64,000 nucleotides of DNA, taken from the NCBI GenBank assembly GCA_013390605.1, contig JACAUB010000001.1, forward strand, positions 3,144,716 to 3,208,715. Direction: 5' to 3'. The stretch comes from Bacteroidota bacterium (lineage in GTDB: Bacteria > Bacteroidota > Bacteroidia > Bacteroidales > Cfx3-03). The translations under genes and the position numbers were made by a program. Position 1 is the first letter of the stretch; each line of letters begins with the position of its first letter. Positions 7,846 through 16,532 of the stretch are shown piece by piece. Below the pieces are notes generated by a model. The model did no database searches and had not been told where the DNA came from. It worked only from the letters and a program-made list of their open reading frames with translations.

Positions 7846-8925
7846 TTATCTTCTTACTCTGGCATTTCCATTCCAGATACTCCAAACCATTTCTTCGTCA
7901 GCAGGTTGAGCATAATCCGTTAAAAACGTTGTAGCCAACGCACCGGTAGCCCATCCAAACTGTGGCCATTTAACGGGTTCCCATCCTTTTAGTATACCAT
8001 AAAGCAATCCACCTACAAAACCATCTCCTCCACCGATACGGTCGAGAACAGGAATTTTTCTGGGTTCGATTACCTGCCAGTCGTTTCCTTCAAGCATAAT
8101 AGCACCCCACAGGTGTTCATTTGAGCTGATAACCTGACGGAGTGTAGTTGCAAATACTGATGCATTCGGGAATGCTGTTTTTACACGATTAATCATTCCT
8201 TTGAATCCTTCAATTTCAGCTTCGATTCCTTTTCCGCCAGCTTCGGGTCCTTCTATTCCTAAACAGAGTTGAAAATCTTCTTCATTTCCAATAAGGATAT
8301 CAGATACAGAGGCTATTTCGGTAAAGATCTCACGTAATTCGGTTTCGCGACCTTTCCAGAATGAAGCACGATAGTTTAAATCGAACGAAATACGGGTACC
8401 ATATTTCTTAGCAAAACGAGCTATTTCCAGACAAAAATTGCTGGTCTCGGGTGACAAGGCACCAATTAAACCTGAGAGATGTACAATCTGAACGCCCTCT
8501 TTTCCAAAGATACGTTCCAGATCAAAATCTTTCACATTCAAAGTACGACCTACTTCACCTGCACGATCATTTAATACACGTGGTCCACGTGTTCCATAAC
8601 CACTATCGGCAATATTGAACTGATGACGATACCCCCATGGATCACCTTGTGCCACCTCTGGTCCTTCATAAACCATATGACGGCTTAAAAGATTGCTCTT
8701 GATAATTTGAGCAATGGGACTATCTTTTACGAATGTGGTTAATACTTTAACCGGAAGTCCGAGATAAGATGCAATACTGGCAACATTGGTCTCGGCACTA
8801 GTAGCCTGCATTTTAAAGGTATCACTACTATGAACGGGCTGACCGTTTACAGGAGTAATTCGTACACCCATACTGGTTGGTACCAGCAATGAATAAGCAA
8901 AATCTTTTTTAAGTTGTAAGCTCAT
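7846..8925 (-). CDS. PfkB-family sugar or sugar-acid kinase
   Basis: A 359-residue ribokinase-fold kinase. The C-terminal catalytic motif reads RIGGGDGFVGGLLYG, with the base Asp in GGGD. A substrate-side segment with SFDLNYRASFW is typical of the KDG kinase branch of the family. The second PfkB kinase of the locus (16533-17570) has the same GGGD signature and is the better KDG kinase candidate. This one, placed between the SDR and the Lar-type epimerase and upstream of gnd, could phosphorylate gluconate or a related acid; the substrate is not shown by sequence. It lies 62 bp after the SDR and 5 bp before the epimerase. Confidence 0.85.
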   Translation of the reverse strand: MSLQLKKDFAYSLLVPTSMGVRITPVNGQPVHSSDTFKMQATSAETNVASIASYLGLPVKVLTTFVKDSPIAQIIKSNLLSRHMVYEGPEVAQGDPWGYRHQFNIADSGYGTRGPRVLNDRAGEVGRTLNVKDFDLERIFGKEGVQIVHLSGLIGALSPETSNFCLEIARFAKKYGTRISFDLNYRASFWKGRETELREIFTEIASVSDILIGNEEDFQLCLGIEGPEAGGKGIEAEIEGFKGMINRVKTAFPNASVFATTLRQVISSNEHLWGAIMLEGNDWQVIEPRKIPVLDRIGGGDGFVGGLLYGILKGWEPVKWPQFGWATGALATTFLTDYAQPADEEMVWSIWNGNARVRR

Positions 8926-8987
8926 ATCATTAAAATATTGATCGGTAAAATCTTTTTACGTTTAATTAATTTTCCTGATTACTCAAT

Positions 8988-9839
8988 TTAGACTCCGCTA
9001 TAAGCATTGAAGCCTCCATCAACCGGAATAACGATACCGGTAACAAAAGAAGAAAGGTCGGAAAGCAGATAGAGTGAAGCGCCCTGGAGATCATCAGGAT
9101 CGCCGAACTTACCCATTGGAGTATTGGTAACGATTTTATTTCCACGTGCTGAATAACCACCTGTCTTTTCGTCTAACACTAAAAAACGATTTTGGTTGGT
9201 AATGAAGAAACCAGGTGCAACAGCATTCATTCGGATACCTACTTTAGCTAAATGTACGGCAGCCCATTCAGTAAAGTTATTTACAGAAGCCTTTGCTGCT
9301 GAGTAAGCCGGAATTTTGGTCAATGGATGATATGAATTCATAGAAGATATATTCAATACAGCACCTGATCTCTTGGTCAACATATCGCGGGTAAACACCA
9401 TCGTAGGAATGATTGTACCTTTGAAGTTGAGTGCGAAAACCTTATCGAATCCTTCCATCTCAAGACCATAAAAGGTTTTTTCCAGATGATCGATATCTGA
9501 TTCTTCTATCTGCTCTACTTGCGTAGTTGCCTGAGGAGAATTGCCTCCTGCGCCATTGATCAATAGGTCGATAGGTCCAAGTTTTTCGTTAATCTCAGCT
9601 TTGGCGGCTTCTAAAGACGCTTTATCTAATACATTACCTTTAACACCAATAATCTTTGCTCCAAATTCTGCAGAAATTTCAGTAGCAACTTGCTTTGCCA
9701 AATCTTCGTTCAAATCGACAATGGCAACTTTTGTTCCAACAGAAGCGAGTGCTTTTACGATAGAACTTCCAATGACTCCGGCACCGCCGGTAATTACACA
9801 GACCTTATCTTTAAGGTCGTCGAATGATATTTTTTTCAT
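8988..9839 (-). CDS. SDR oxidoreductase, probable D-mannonate oxidoreductase (fructuronate reductase)
   Basis: A 283-residue classical short-chain dehydrogenase. It has the cofactor glycine motif TGGAGVIG (residues 17-24), the NGAGG segment, the catalytic Ser in ISSMNSYH and the YSAAK Tyr/Lys pair, and ends with VPVDGG-type residues (IPVDGGFNAYSG). Bacillus UxuB is an SDR of this size that reduces D-fructuronate to D-mannonate. The same role fits here, next to tagaturonate epimerase and downstream of a LacI regulator. A gluconate 5-dehydrogenase-like activity is the main alternative. It follows lacI by 53 bp on the same strand. Confidence 0.85.
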   Translation of the reverse strand: MKKISFDDLKDKVCVITGGAGVIGSSIVKALASVGTKVAIVDLNEDLAKQVATEISAEFGAKIIGVKGNVLDKASLEAAKAEINEKLGPIDLLINGAGGNSPQATTQVEQIEESDIDHLEKTFYGLEMEGFDKVFALNFKGTIIPTMVFTRDMLTKRSGAVLNISSMNSYHPLTKIPAYSAAKASVNNFTEWAAVHLAKVGIRMNAVAPGFFITNQNRFLVLDEKTGGYSARGNKIVTNTPMGKFGDPDDLQGASLYLLSDLSSFVTGIVIPVDGGFNAYSGV

Positions 9840-9892
9840 TTTATTAGTTGTTTGGGTTCTTATGATAATCTGATGATTGATTTCAATTCATA

Positions 9893-10945
9893 TTAGACAG
9901 AGGAATAATAGTCAATATTTTCCTTCGTAATAATGTCGATGGGCGTATAATTTTCTGACTGTACCTTTTCCTTTTTCACAATATAATCGAAGAGCAGGTT
10001 GATGGCAATAAACCCTTGTTTTTCGGGCTTCTGACAAATCAAGAAGTCAATCTTACCCAAATTAAGAAGCTCAATATTCCGGGAAATAAGGTCGTATCCA
10101 ATGATTTTGGGACCTTGAATCAGATCTTTGAAGCAACTAACAACCTGATGAACCTTCGAATTTGTAACAAAAACAGCATCAATGTCATTCAATGCAAGTC
10201 CCATTTCCTGAAGTTTTGCATCCAACTCATTTTCATTCTCTGAAATCTCAATCTTAATGATTCTATGCTTTCTGCCTTTTCTGGTTTCAAAATAGTCGAG
10301 AAAGCCTTTCTCACGTTGAAGCAGATGGGTCACATTATCAATTTCACGGGTAACATGTACCAACAGAATAAGACTTTGTTCTTTAATTCCGTAATCGAGC
10401 AATTTTGCAGCAAGATACCCACTCTGCGATGAGTTTTGAACAATAAAACTAATGGGGGTTGCCTCTTTAAGGGTTGAATCTATAAAGATAAAAGGAATCC
10501 CTTTTTCAAGCAAAGCCTGTGTAAATTTCAGCGCTTCTCTTTTTGCCCACGGAGCCAACAATACACCATCGGGTGATAGTTCAAGAATTTTTTCGGCTGC
10601 AGTAGTAAAAGTATCAGAGTCGTCCATCTTAAAATAGAACTGTTTTAACCTGACGCCAAATTGCTTAACCTGATCGATAGCCTTTTCAATGCCTTCCTGT
10701 GGTTTTGCCCAATATGAATCTTTATCCGAGAACCAGGGTGTTAATGAAGCAAATGTGATGATTTTTTTTGATGCAAGGCTTCTTGCTATAATATTAGGAT
10801 GATAATCGAAGTCTTTTATGATTTTAAGGATCCGTTCTTTAGTCTCTGATGATACCTCGCTCCGCTCATGCAGAACACGATCCACGGTCCCTATAGAGAC
10901 TCCGGCTTCTTTTGCAATATCAATTATCCTGATGTTTTTTTTCAC
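9893..10945 (-). CDS. LacI-family transcriptional regulator of the hexuronate locus
   Basis: A 350-residue regulator. The N-terminal helix-turn-helix and hinge are plain (IDIAKEAGVSIGTVDRVLHER, then a NIIARSLASK hinge segment), followed by a periplasmic-binding-protein-like sensor domain. It is transcribed divergently from uxaE and is the first gene of the minus-strand run. The intergenic palindrome centred at 11009/11010 has the central CG and dyad symmetry of LacI-family operators, so autoregulation and control of both directions is likely. The effector is probably a hexuronate pathway intermediate, by context only. Confidence 0.92.
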   Translation of the reverse strand: MKKNIRIIDIAKEAGVSIGTVDRVLHERSEVSSETKERILKIIKDFDYHPNIIARSLASKKIITFASLTPWFSDKDSYWAKPQEGIEKAIDQVKQFGVRLKQFYFKMDDSDTFTTAAEKILELSPDGVLLAPWAKREALKFTQALLEKGIPFIFIDSTLKEATPISFIVQNSSQSGYLAAKLLDYGIKEQSLILLVHVTREIDNVTHLLQREKGFLDYFETRKGRKHRIIKIEISENENELDAKLQEMGLALNDIDAVFVTNSKVHQVVSCFKDLIQGPKIIGYDLISRNIELLNLGKIDFLICQKPEKQGFIAINLLFDYIVKKEKVQSENYTPIDIITKENIDYYSSV

Positions 10946-10978
10946 TTCAGTCTTGATTTTTCGGTTTGCGAATCAGAA

Positions 10979-11040
10979 CAAATATAAATAAAAATATTTC
11001 ATCGTGTACGAACACGTTAAAATATTTTTATTTATATTTG
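10979..11040. promoter_or_regulatory. 62-bp palindrome: LacI-type operator with mirror-image divergent promoters
   Basis: Arms of 29 bp (10979-11007 and 11012-11040) match with only two mismatches around a 4-bp centre. The core CGTGTACGAACACG (11003-11016) is a dyad with a central CG, as in LacI-family operators. Each outer end is a perfect TATATTTG -7 box, reading outward on the plus strand at 11033-11040 (uxaE) and on the minus strand at 10979-10986 (lacI). The operator lies where each -33 contact would be, so repressor binding should block both promoters equally. Confidence 0.88.
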
Positions 11041-11222
11041 AAAGAAAATATTACTGTAAGTTTTTAATAATTAAACGTTCAGAACTTATCCATTAAATTA
11101 AGAGCAACTGGATTAACTAAATCAACAAAACGCTATAATTCGATTTCATTTTATAAAGTTCTACGATAACACCGAATAACATTTAATTTCATTTCATCAC
11201 AAACTAATTAAATAATTCACAA

Positions 11223-12470
11223 ATGGAAATAGGTAAATACAGTTTAGGTATTGGTGATCGGTTCGGTCATCAGGGGAAGGCTCAACTTCAGGCAATCCTG
11301 AATGCTGCTGCAGCAGGTGTTGAGATTGTACCTGTATGGAACAAGTCGAACAGAGAACATTCGTATATTCATTCTAAACCTGAAGACACCCGTATTGAAG
11401 CTGATGCAGCTGTAAAAGCATTGGCATACAAAGGGCAGTTCTTTGTGGATGCTGATCACATTAACCTTGGAAATGTTCAAGGATTTCTGACCAGTTCTGA
11501 TTTTTTCACACTGGATGTTGCTAATAAGATTGGGACACCCTCATCAGATGCAGATATTAATGCATTCGTAGCTTCGTGTAAGAAATATTCAGGTACTTTA
11601 ACCATTCCTGGTATAACCCATCCTTTTGAAGTAGATGAAACTTTACTTAAGAAAATTGCAGGAAAATTTCTGGCTGCAATCCATGAAGCCGGTAATATTT
11701 ACAATTTTATCAAGGAAAAGAAAGGTGCCGACAATTTCGTAACTGAAGTTTCAATGGATGAAGTGGAATCACCACAGACCCCTGTTGAGATGTTTTTTAT
11801 CTTGAAAATGATAGCCGCACAAAACATTCCTGCTCAGACAATCGCTCCTAAATTCACAGGACGATTTAACAAGGGTGTTGATTATGTTGGTGATGTTAAC
11901 CAATTTACCCGTGAGTTTGAAGAAGATGTATTGGTTATTGATTATGCTATTAAAGAATTCGGCCTGCCTTCCAACCTAAAACTCAGTATTCACTCCGGTT
12001 CAGACAAATTTTCTATCTATCCAGAGATTGCACGTATCATCAAGAAATACGATAAAGGAATCCATGTTAAGACAGCTGGCACAACATGGCTCGAAGAGGT
12101 GATCGGATTGGCTTTAGCTGGTGGAAAAGGCCTTGAAATGGCTAAGAAAATCTACAAAGAAGGTTTGACTCGTCAGGAAGAACTTTGTGCGCCATATGCT
12201 GATGTGATAGACATCAAGCAAGATCTTTTGCCTTCAGCAGAAGAAGTAGATAGCTGGAGCAGTGAAAAATTTGCTAATACGTTACGCCATATTCCTGGTC
12301 AGGCTGATTATAACCCAAGTCTGCGTCAGTTAATTCATGTGGGATATAAAATTGCAGCTGAACAAGGTGAAGAATATACCAACCTGCTGAAACAACACCA
12401 TGCGTTGACAGGTAATTGTGTTGAAGAAAACCTCTTCGACCGCCATTTAAAAAGGTTGTTCAATTTATAA
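11223..12470 (+). CDS. uxaE: Tagaturonate epimerase family protein
   Basis: A 415-residue protein recognised as the UxaE type of tagaturonate-fructuronate epimerase first described in Thermotoga maritima, which links galacturonate and glucuronate breakdown. Visible features are the N-terminal GIGDRFGHQGKAQLQAI segment, a DADHINLGNV block and the SIHSGSDKFSIYP and HVKTAGTTWLEE motifs, the last ones containing likely metal or substrate ligands (His, Ser, Asp, Lys). It is divergent from lacI and has a long leader of about 180 nt after its -7 box. A strong terminator follows directly, so it is a single-gene transcript. Confidence 0.88.
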   Translation: MEIGKYSLGIGDRFGHQGKAQLQAILNAAAAGVEIVPVWNKSNREHSYIHSKPEDTRIEADAAVKALAYKGQFFVDADHINLGNVQGFLTSSDFFTLDVANKIGTPSSDADINAFVASCKKYSGTLTIPGITHPFEVDETLLKKIAGKFLAAIHEAGNIYNFIKEKKGADNFVTEVSMDEVESPQTPVEMFFILKMIAAQNIPAQTIAPKFTGRFNKGVDYVGDVNQFTREFEEDVLVIDYAIKEFGLPSNLKLSIHSGSDKFSIYPEIARIIKKYDKGIHVKTAGTTWLEEVIGLALAGGKGLEMAKKIYKEGLTRQEELCAPYADVIDIKQDLLPSAEEVDSWSSEKFANTLRHIPGQADYNPSLRQLIHVGYKIAAEQGEEYTNLLKQHHALTGNCVEENLFDRHLKRLFNL

Positions 12471-12500
12471 ATAAAACGACCTGATAAGTGTTTAAATAAA

Positions 12501-12533
12501 AGAGGCCCTGCAGTTACTACAGGGCCTCTTTTG
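12501..12533 (+). terminator. Intrinsic terminator after uxaE
   Basis: A perfect 10-bp GC-rich stem (12501-12510 with 12520-12529) and 9-nt loop, preceded by A residues and followed by TTTT. Confidence 0.92.
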
Positions 12534-12660
12534 TTGGATAGGTAGAAAAATTCTATCAGATCATCCCATACACTACTATCATTTTGACCACCAGGAAGAA
12601 ATCACTCCTTAATACGAATATATATAAACAGATTCCTTCTAAAGTAGTCGAAGTAACGAC

Positions 12661-13113
12661 TTATTGCTTCGCGGTGGTCACATAAACTTTTATCCCATCC
12701 ATATGATGAATAAAAGCTGGTGTTCCCTTTTCGATGGGAACCCCATCAATGCTTATAGCAATCCACTCTGATCCACGATAATTAATCCGCCCCTCACCTT
12801 CAGCAGGAACATCTTTGATAATTTCAACAGGATTACCAATAAATTCAACATAACCCTTTCGCTCTTCTGCTTTATGGTTAAATTTATTTTTTAACCATTT
12901 CCGTAAGGTGACTAATAGGATGAGAGACGAAACACCAAAGAAGACCAACTGCCATGCCATTGAAGGTAATAGTCCCAACCATGTAGCCAGTGATGTTAAT
13001 AATGCTGCCGCACCGATAAAAAGGAAAAAGAAAGAAAAACTGGTAACCTCCAGAATCAGTAATATAAATCCCAATGCCAACCAGAGTTGAGGATCGCTTA
13101 AAAACTTTAGCAT
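12661..13113 (-). CDS. NfeD family membrane protein
   Basis: A 150-residue protein with an N-terminal hydrophobic region of about three or four membrane segments (residues 8-75) and a soluble C-terminal OB-like domain (about 85-148). That domain has the GYVEFIGNPVEI and GRINYRGSEW motifs usual in NfeD. These proteins pair with SPFH (flotillin/stomatin-like) scaffolds in membrane microdomains, and an SPFH gene lies 81 bp upstream on the same strand. The truncated NfeD without an N-terminal protease domain is the common short form. Confidence 0.9.
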   Translation of the reverse strand: MLKFLSDPQLWLALGFILLILEVTSFSFFFLFIGAAALLTSLATWLGLLPSMAWQLVFFGVSSLILLVTLRKWLKNKFNHKAEERKGYVEFIGNPVEIIKDVPAEGEGRINYRGSEWIAISIDGVPIEKGTPAFIHHMDGIKVYVTTAKQ

Positions 13114-13194
13114 AATGTGTTTGTATTAAACATAGTTAATTCAACAACAAATATTAAACATTTACAGAAACGGTTCGTATAGAAAATGAATCGG

Positions 13195-14112
13195 TTATTT
13201 TTGTTGTTTAATGACGGTTAAGGCTGCCGAGATCATCGAACCCATTTCACCAAAGTTTGCAGGCAAAATAAGTGTATTGGTCTGTTTAGCGATATTACCG
13301 AACTGCTCTACATATTTTTCGGCTACACGTAACTGTACTGCATCAAAGCCTCCTTTTTGATTGATTGCTTCAGCAACAACCCGAAGTCCTTCGGCGGTAG
13401 CAACAGCAACGGCTTTAATAGCCTCTGCCTGACCGTTAGCTTCATTGATCTGACGTAACTTAACACCCTCGGATTCGAGTACAACCTTTTGTTTAAATCC
13501 TTCAGCAATATTGATAGCACTCTGCTTTTCACCCTCTGACTGTAAAATACGGGCACGTTTTTCACGTTCAGCTTGCATCTGTTTTTCCATTGCATGCAAA
13601 ACGCTTTGGGGAGGATTGATATTCTTTATTTCATAACGAAGTACTTTAACCCCCCAATGAATGGCTGCTTCATCAATAGACTGGACGACTGCATGATTTA
13701 TGGTCATACGTTCTTCAAAAGTACGATCGAGTTCAATTTTACCTATCTCGCTACGCATAGTAGTCTGAGCCAATTGGTTAACAGCAAACACATAGTTATT
13801 GATACCATAAACAGCTTTTTGAGGATCGATAACCTGAAGAAATACAACCCCATCAACCTGAACCTGTACGTTATCATTTGTGATACAGACCTGTTCAGGA
13901 ATATCATAAGCCTGTTCTTTTAAACTCATTTTATAGGCAATCCGATCGAAGAAAGGGATGATAAAATTGATACCCGGTTTCAACACTGAATGGAATCTTC
14001 CAAAACGCTCTAAAATGAGTGCAGTCTGTTGCGGAACCACCTTTACGGATGAAGAGATAATAATTATTGCCAGAAAGGCAAAGACTAAAGTTGTAATGAA
14101 TGACGGTGTCAT
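13195..14112 (-). CDS. SPFH domain (stomatin/paraslipin-type) protein
   Basis: A 305-residue membrane-anchored scaffold. One N-terminal membrane segment (about residues 5-22) is followed by an SPFH domain beginning VVPQQTALILERFGRF with LKPGINFIIPFFDRI. A charged coiled-coil region rich in Ala, Glu and Lys follows (about 185-250). It matches the QmcA/paraslipin group that is usually co-encoded with NfeD, as here. Likely role is organising membrane protein quality control. The gene is separated from the sugar genes by terminators and is probably unrelated to them. Confidence 0.92.
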   Translation of the reverse strand: MTPSFITTLVFAFLAIIIISSSVKVVPQQTALILERFGRFHSVLKPGINFIIPFFDRIAYKMSLKEQAYDIPEQVCITNDNVQVQVDGVVFLQVIDPQKAVYGINNYVFAVNQLAQTTMRSEIGKIELDRTFEERMTINHAVVQSIDEAAIHWGVKVLRYEIKNINPPQSVLHAMEKQMQAEREKRARILQSEGEKQSAINIAEGFKQKVVLESEGVKLRQINEANGQAEAIKAVAVATAEGLRVVAEAINQKGGFDAVQLRVAEKYVEQFGNIAKQTNTLILPANFGEMGSMISAALTVIKQQK

Positions 14113-14225
14113 TTCTTTATAAATTTAAAGGTTACAGAATTTATTTAAAACCTGTTTTTATTGAATATAAAAATACATATAAATTGATTTGTTTCTTTAA
14201 TTATTCTTGATATAATATAAAAAAA

Positions 14226-14256
14226 TTAGCCGTAGGGAGAAAGACCCTACGGCTAA
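14226..14256 (-). terminator. Intrinsic terminator of the kdgK-eda-MFS operon
   Basis: A perfect 12-bp stem (14226-14237 with 14245-14256) and 7-nt loop. On the minus strand it is followed by a run of T. Confidence 0.9.
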
Positions 14257-14331
14257 AGCTACATGTAATTAAAGGAAATTTTATCAAATATAATCCAACT
14301 TATTCTTTTAAGTTAATTCAGTTTTATTGAA

Positions 14332-15762
14332 TTATAAATCAGTGATTGGTTTGTGTTTAGGAACCAACACTTTTATTATAACCCAAGCTATTAAATATGC
14401 AAAACCACAGAAACCAAAGATAATTGCATAGGCCTCCTGAACAGAACTCTGAACGACCATCATGGCTGCATCTCCTACAAGATTTTTGGCAGCAGCTGAT
14501 GCTTCACCAATCGCTTTAAAATGATCAGTTAAACGACCTGCAAAAACCTGTACCAATACCCCACCAACGCCACCTGCTAAACCACCAATTCCGGTAACGG
14601 AACCTACTGTCTTTTTAGGAAACATATCTGAAACAGTAGTAAACAGATTGGCCGACCAGGCCTGATGTGCAGCAGCACCGATACAGATTACAATCAAGGC
14701 AAGGATATAGGCGTTTTTACCAAAATGTGATACATTACCAAAATATGGAGTCAACAATAACGACAAAGGAAGAATAGCAATAATCAACATAGCGGTCAAA
14801 CGTGCTTTATAAGCTTCCATTCCTCTATTCATAAAGAACATAGGGAAACCGCCACCCGATATGCTTCCAATAATGGCAATGCCATAAACGGTAAACAAAG
14901 GAATCATAATAGCATGGCCAACCATATTAAACTGCTGTTTCATAAAGTCGGGCAACCAGAACAAAAGGAACCACCAGATTCCATCTGTAAGAAACTTTCC
15001 AATAACAAATGACCAGGTTTGACGATAGGTTAATAGTTTATGCCATTTAACTTTTGTAGTATTAACTTCAATTGCGTCGCCATTGGCAGCATAATTATCA
15101 CTATGGATATAATCGAATTCGGACTTTTTAAGACGCTTTTGTTTTGCTGGCGACTCATACAGCCAGAACCAGAAGATAAGCCATAAAAGACCTACAGCAC
15201 CCGTGATAATATAAGCCATCTGCCATCCGGCTATAGCTCCATCAAACCATACTTTGTAAGCGATCAATGGCACAACAATAGAAGCAATCATAGCTCCGAC
15301 ATTCGAACCTGAATTAAAAATTCCGGTTGCTAAAGCTCGTTCCTTTTTAGGGAACCATTCAGCAATAGTTTTAATGGAGGCGGGGAAGTTTCCAGCTTCA
15401 CCAATTCCAAATAAAGAACGGATTGCAGCATGAACAGCAGAAAGACTTCCTGCAAAAGCATTTAGTATTCCGAAAAGAGACCAAATGATCAGTGATAAAG
15501 CCAAACCTAATTTGGTTCCTATTTTATCTATGATAAAACCGGCAAAGAATGTAATAAGAGCATAAAAAGCAGTGAAGCAAGAGGTTACCAGGGCAAAATC
15601 AGTATTTGACCATCCGAGACCTCCATCTGAAACAGGAAGTGAAAATAATGGCTTCAGGTAACCAATTACCTGACGATCCATATAATTAATAGTGGTGGCG
15701 AAGAATAGCAGGGCGACAATGGTCCAGCGGTATTTGCCAATCTTCTGGTTGACGTTTTCCAT
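14332..15762 (-). CDS. MFS transporter, ExuT-like (hexuronate/sugar acid)
   Basis: A 476-residue permease with twelve predicted membrane segments. The N-terminus (YRWTIVALLFFATTINYMDRQ) is characteristic of the anion:cation symporter family, which includes ExuT, GudP and related hexuronate or sugar-acid carriers. It is the last gene of kdgK-eda-MFS (25 bp after eda), so uptake of galacturonate, glucuronate or a breakdown product is likely. An insertion of polar residues near the middle (about 205-235) is the usual cytoplasmic loop. Substrate inferred from context. Confidence 0.86.
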   Translation of the reverse strand: MENVNQKIGKYRWTIVALLFFATTINYMDRQVIGYLKPLFSLPVSDGGLGWSNTDFALVTSCFTAFYALITFFAGFIIDKIGTKLGLALSLIIWSLFGILNAFAGSLSAVHAAIRSLFGIGEAGNFPASIKTIAEWFPKKERALATGIFNSGSNVGAMIASIVVPLIAYKVWFDGAIAGWQMAYIITGAVGLLWLIFWFWLYESPAKQKRLKKSEFDYIHSDNYAANGDAIEVNTTKVKWHKLLTYRQTWSFVIGKFLTDGIWWFLLFWLPDFMKQQFNMVGHAIMIPLFTVYGIAIIGSISGGGFPMFFMNRGMEAYKARLTAMLIIAILPLSLLLTPYFGNVSHFGKNAYILALIVICIGAAAHQAWSANLFTTVSDMFPKKTVGSVTGIGGLAGGVGGVLVQVFAGRLTDHFKAIGEASAAAKNLVGDAAMMVVQSSVQEAYAIIFGFCGFAYLIAWVIIKVLVPKHKPITDL

Positions 15763-15787
15763 ATTAAATTCAGATTAGGTTGTGAAG

Positions 15788-16477
15788 TTATACTTTTACA
15801 GGATATGTTTGACGAAGTTTTAGAACAATAGCCATTGCATTACGCACATCTTCTTCCAGTTTGGCATAATCACCTTTTTTGATGATATCTGAAGAGATCA
15901 GCTGTGACCCCATACCAACACAAGTAACACCGGCTTTAAACCATTCTGTTAGATTTGCTTCAGTAGGCTCAACACCGCCGGTAGGCATAATACTGGTCCA
16001 TGGCATAGGACCTTTTACTGCTGCAACAAACTTTGGTCCTCCAACCTGAGATCCTGGAAAAATCTTCACTATCTCAACACCTAACGACTCTGCTCTCGAA
16101 ATTTCGGTAACAGATCCACAACCAGGAGACCATAATATTTTTCTTCTATTAACAACCGGAGCAATATCCTCATTCAATAAGGGGGAAACAATAAAATCTG
16201 TACCTAATTGAATATACAAAGCTGCAGTTGGTGCATCAAGAATAGAACCGGCACCAAGAATAAGGTCTGGACACTCAATAGCTGCCCACTTTTTTAGTGC
16301 GGCAAAAGTTTCGTGCGCAAAATCACCTCTGTTAGTAAATTCAAAGACGCGAACACCTGCACGATAGCAAGCACCAACCACCTCTTTACATGTATCAACA
16401 TCTTTGTGAAAAAAGACTGGAACCATCCCGGTCTCAGCCATTTTAGTTGCAACCTGTATTCTTGTAAACCTAGCCAT
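15788..16477 (-). CDS. eda: KDPG/KHG aldolase
   Basis: A class I aldolase of 229 residues that splits 2-keto-3-deoxy-6-phosphogluconate into pyruvate and glyceraldehyde-3-phosphate. The Schiff-base lysine is K138 in VEIVKIFPG. The general acid/base glutamate is E46 in FEFTNRG, and PTGGV (165-169) forms the phosphate-binding turn. It is slightly longer than the classical form. It sits 55 bp after kdgK, which supplies its substrate, and before the transporter. Confidence 0.95.
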   Translation of the reverse strand: MARFTRIQVATKMAETGMVPVFFHKDVDTCKEVVGACYRAGVRVFEFTNRGDFAHETFAALKKWAAIECPDLILGAGSILDAPTAALYIQLGTDFIVSPLLNEDIAPVVNRRKILWSPGCGSVTEISRAESLGVEIVKIFPGSQVGGPKFVAAVKGPMPWTSIMPTGGVEPTEANLTEWFKAGVTCVGMGSQLISSDIIKKGDYAKLEEDVRNAMAIVLKLRQTYPVKV

Positions 16478-16532
16478 ATTCTTTTGTATGTATTTTTTAG
16501 TTTTGTTTATTTATGTAATACGTTTTTAAATA

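Noticed and set aside
11017..11222. Small protein in the uxaE leader
   Set aside because: No frame with plausible composition; the 180-nt leader is AT-rich and appears untranslated.
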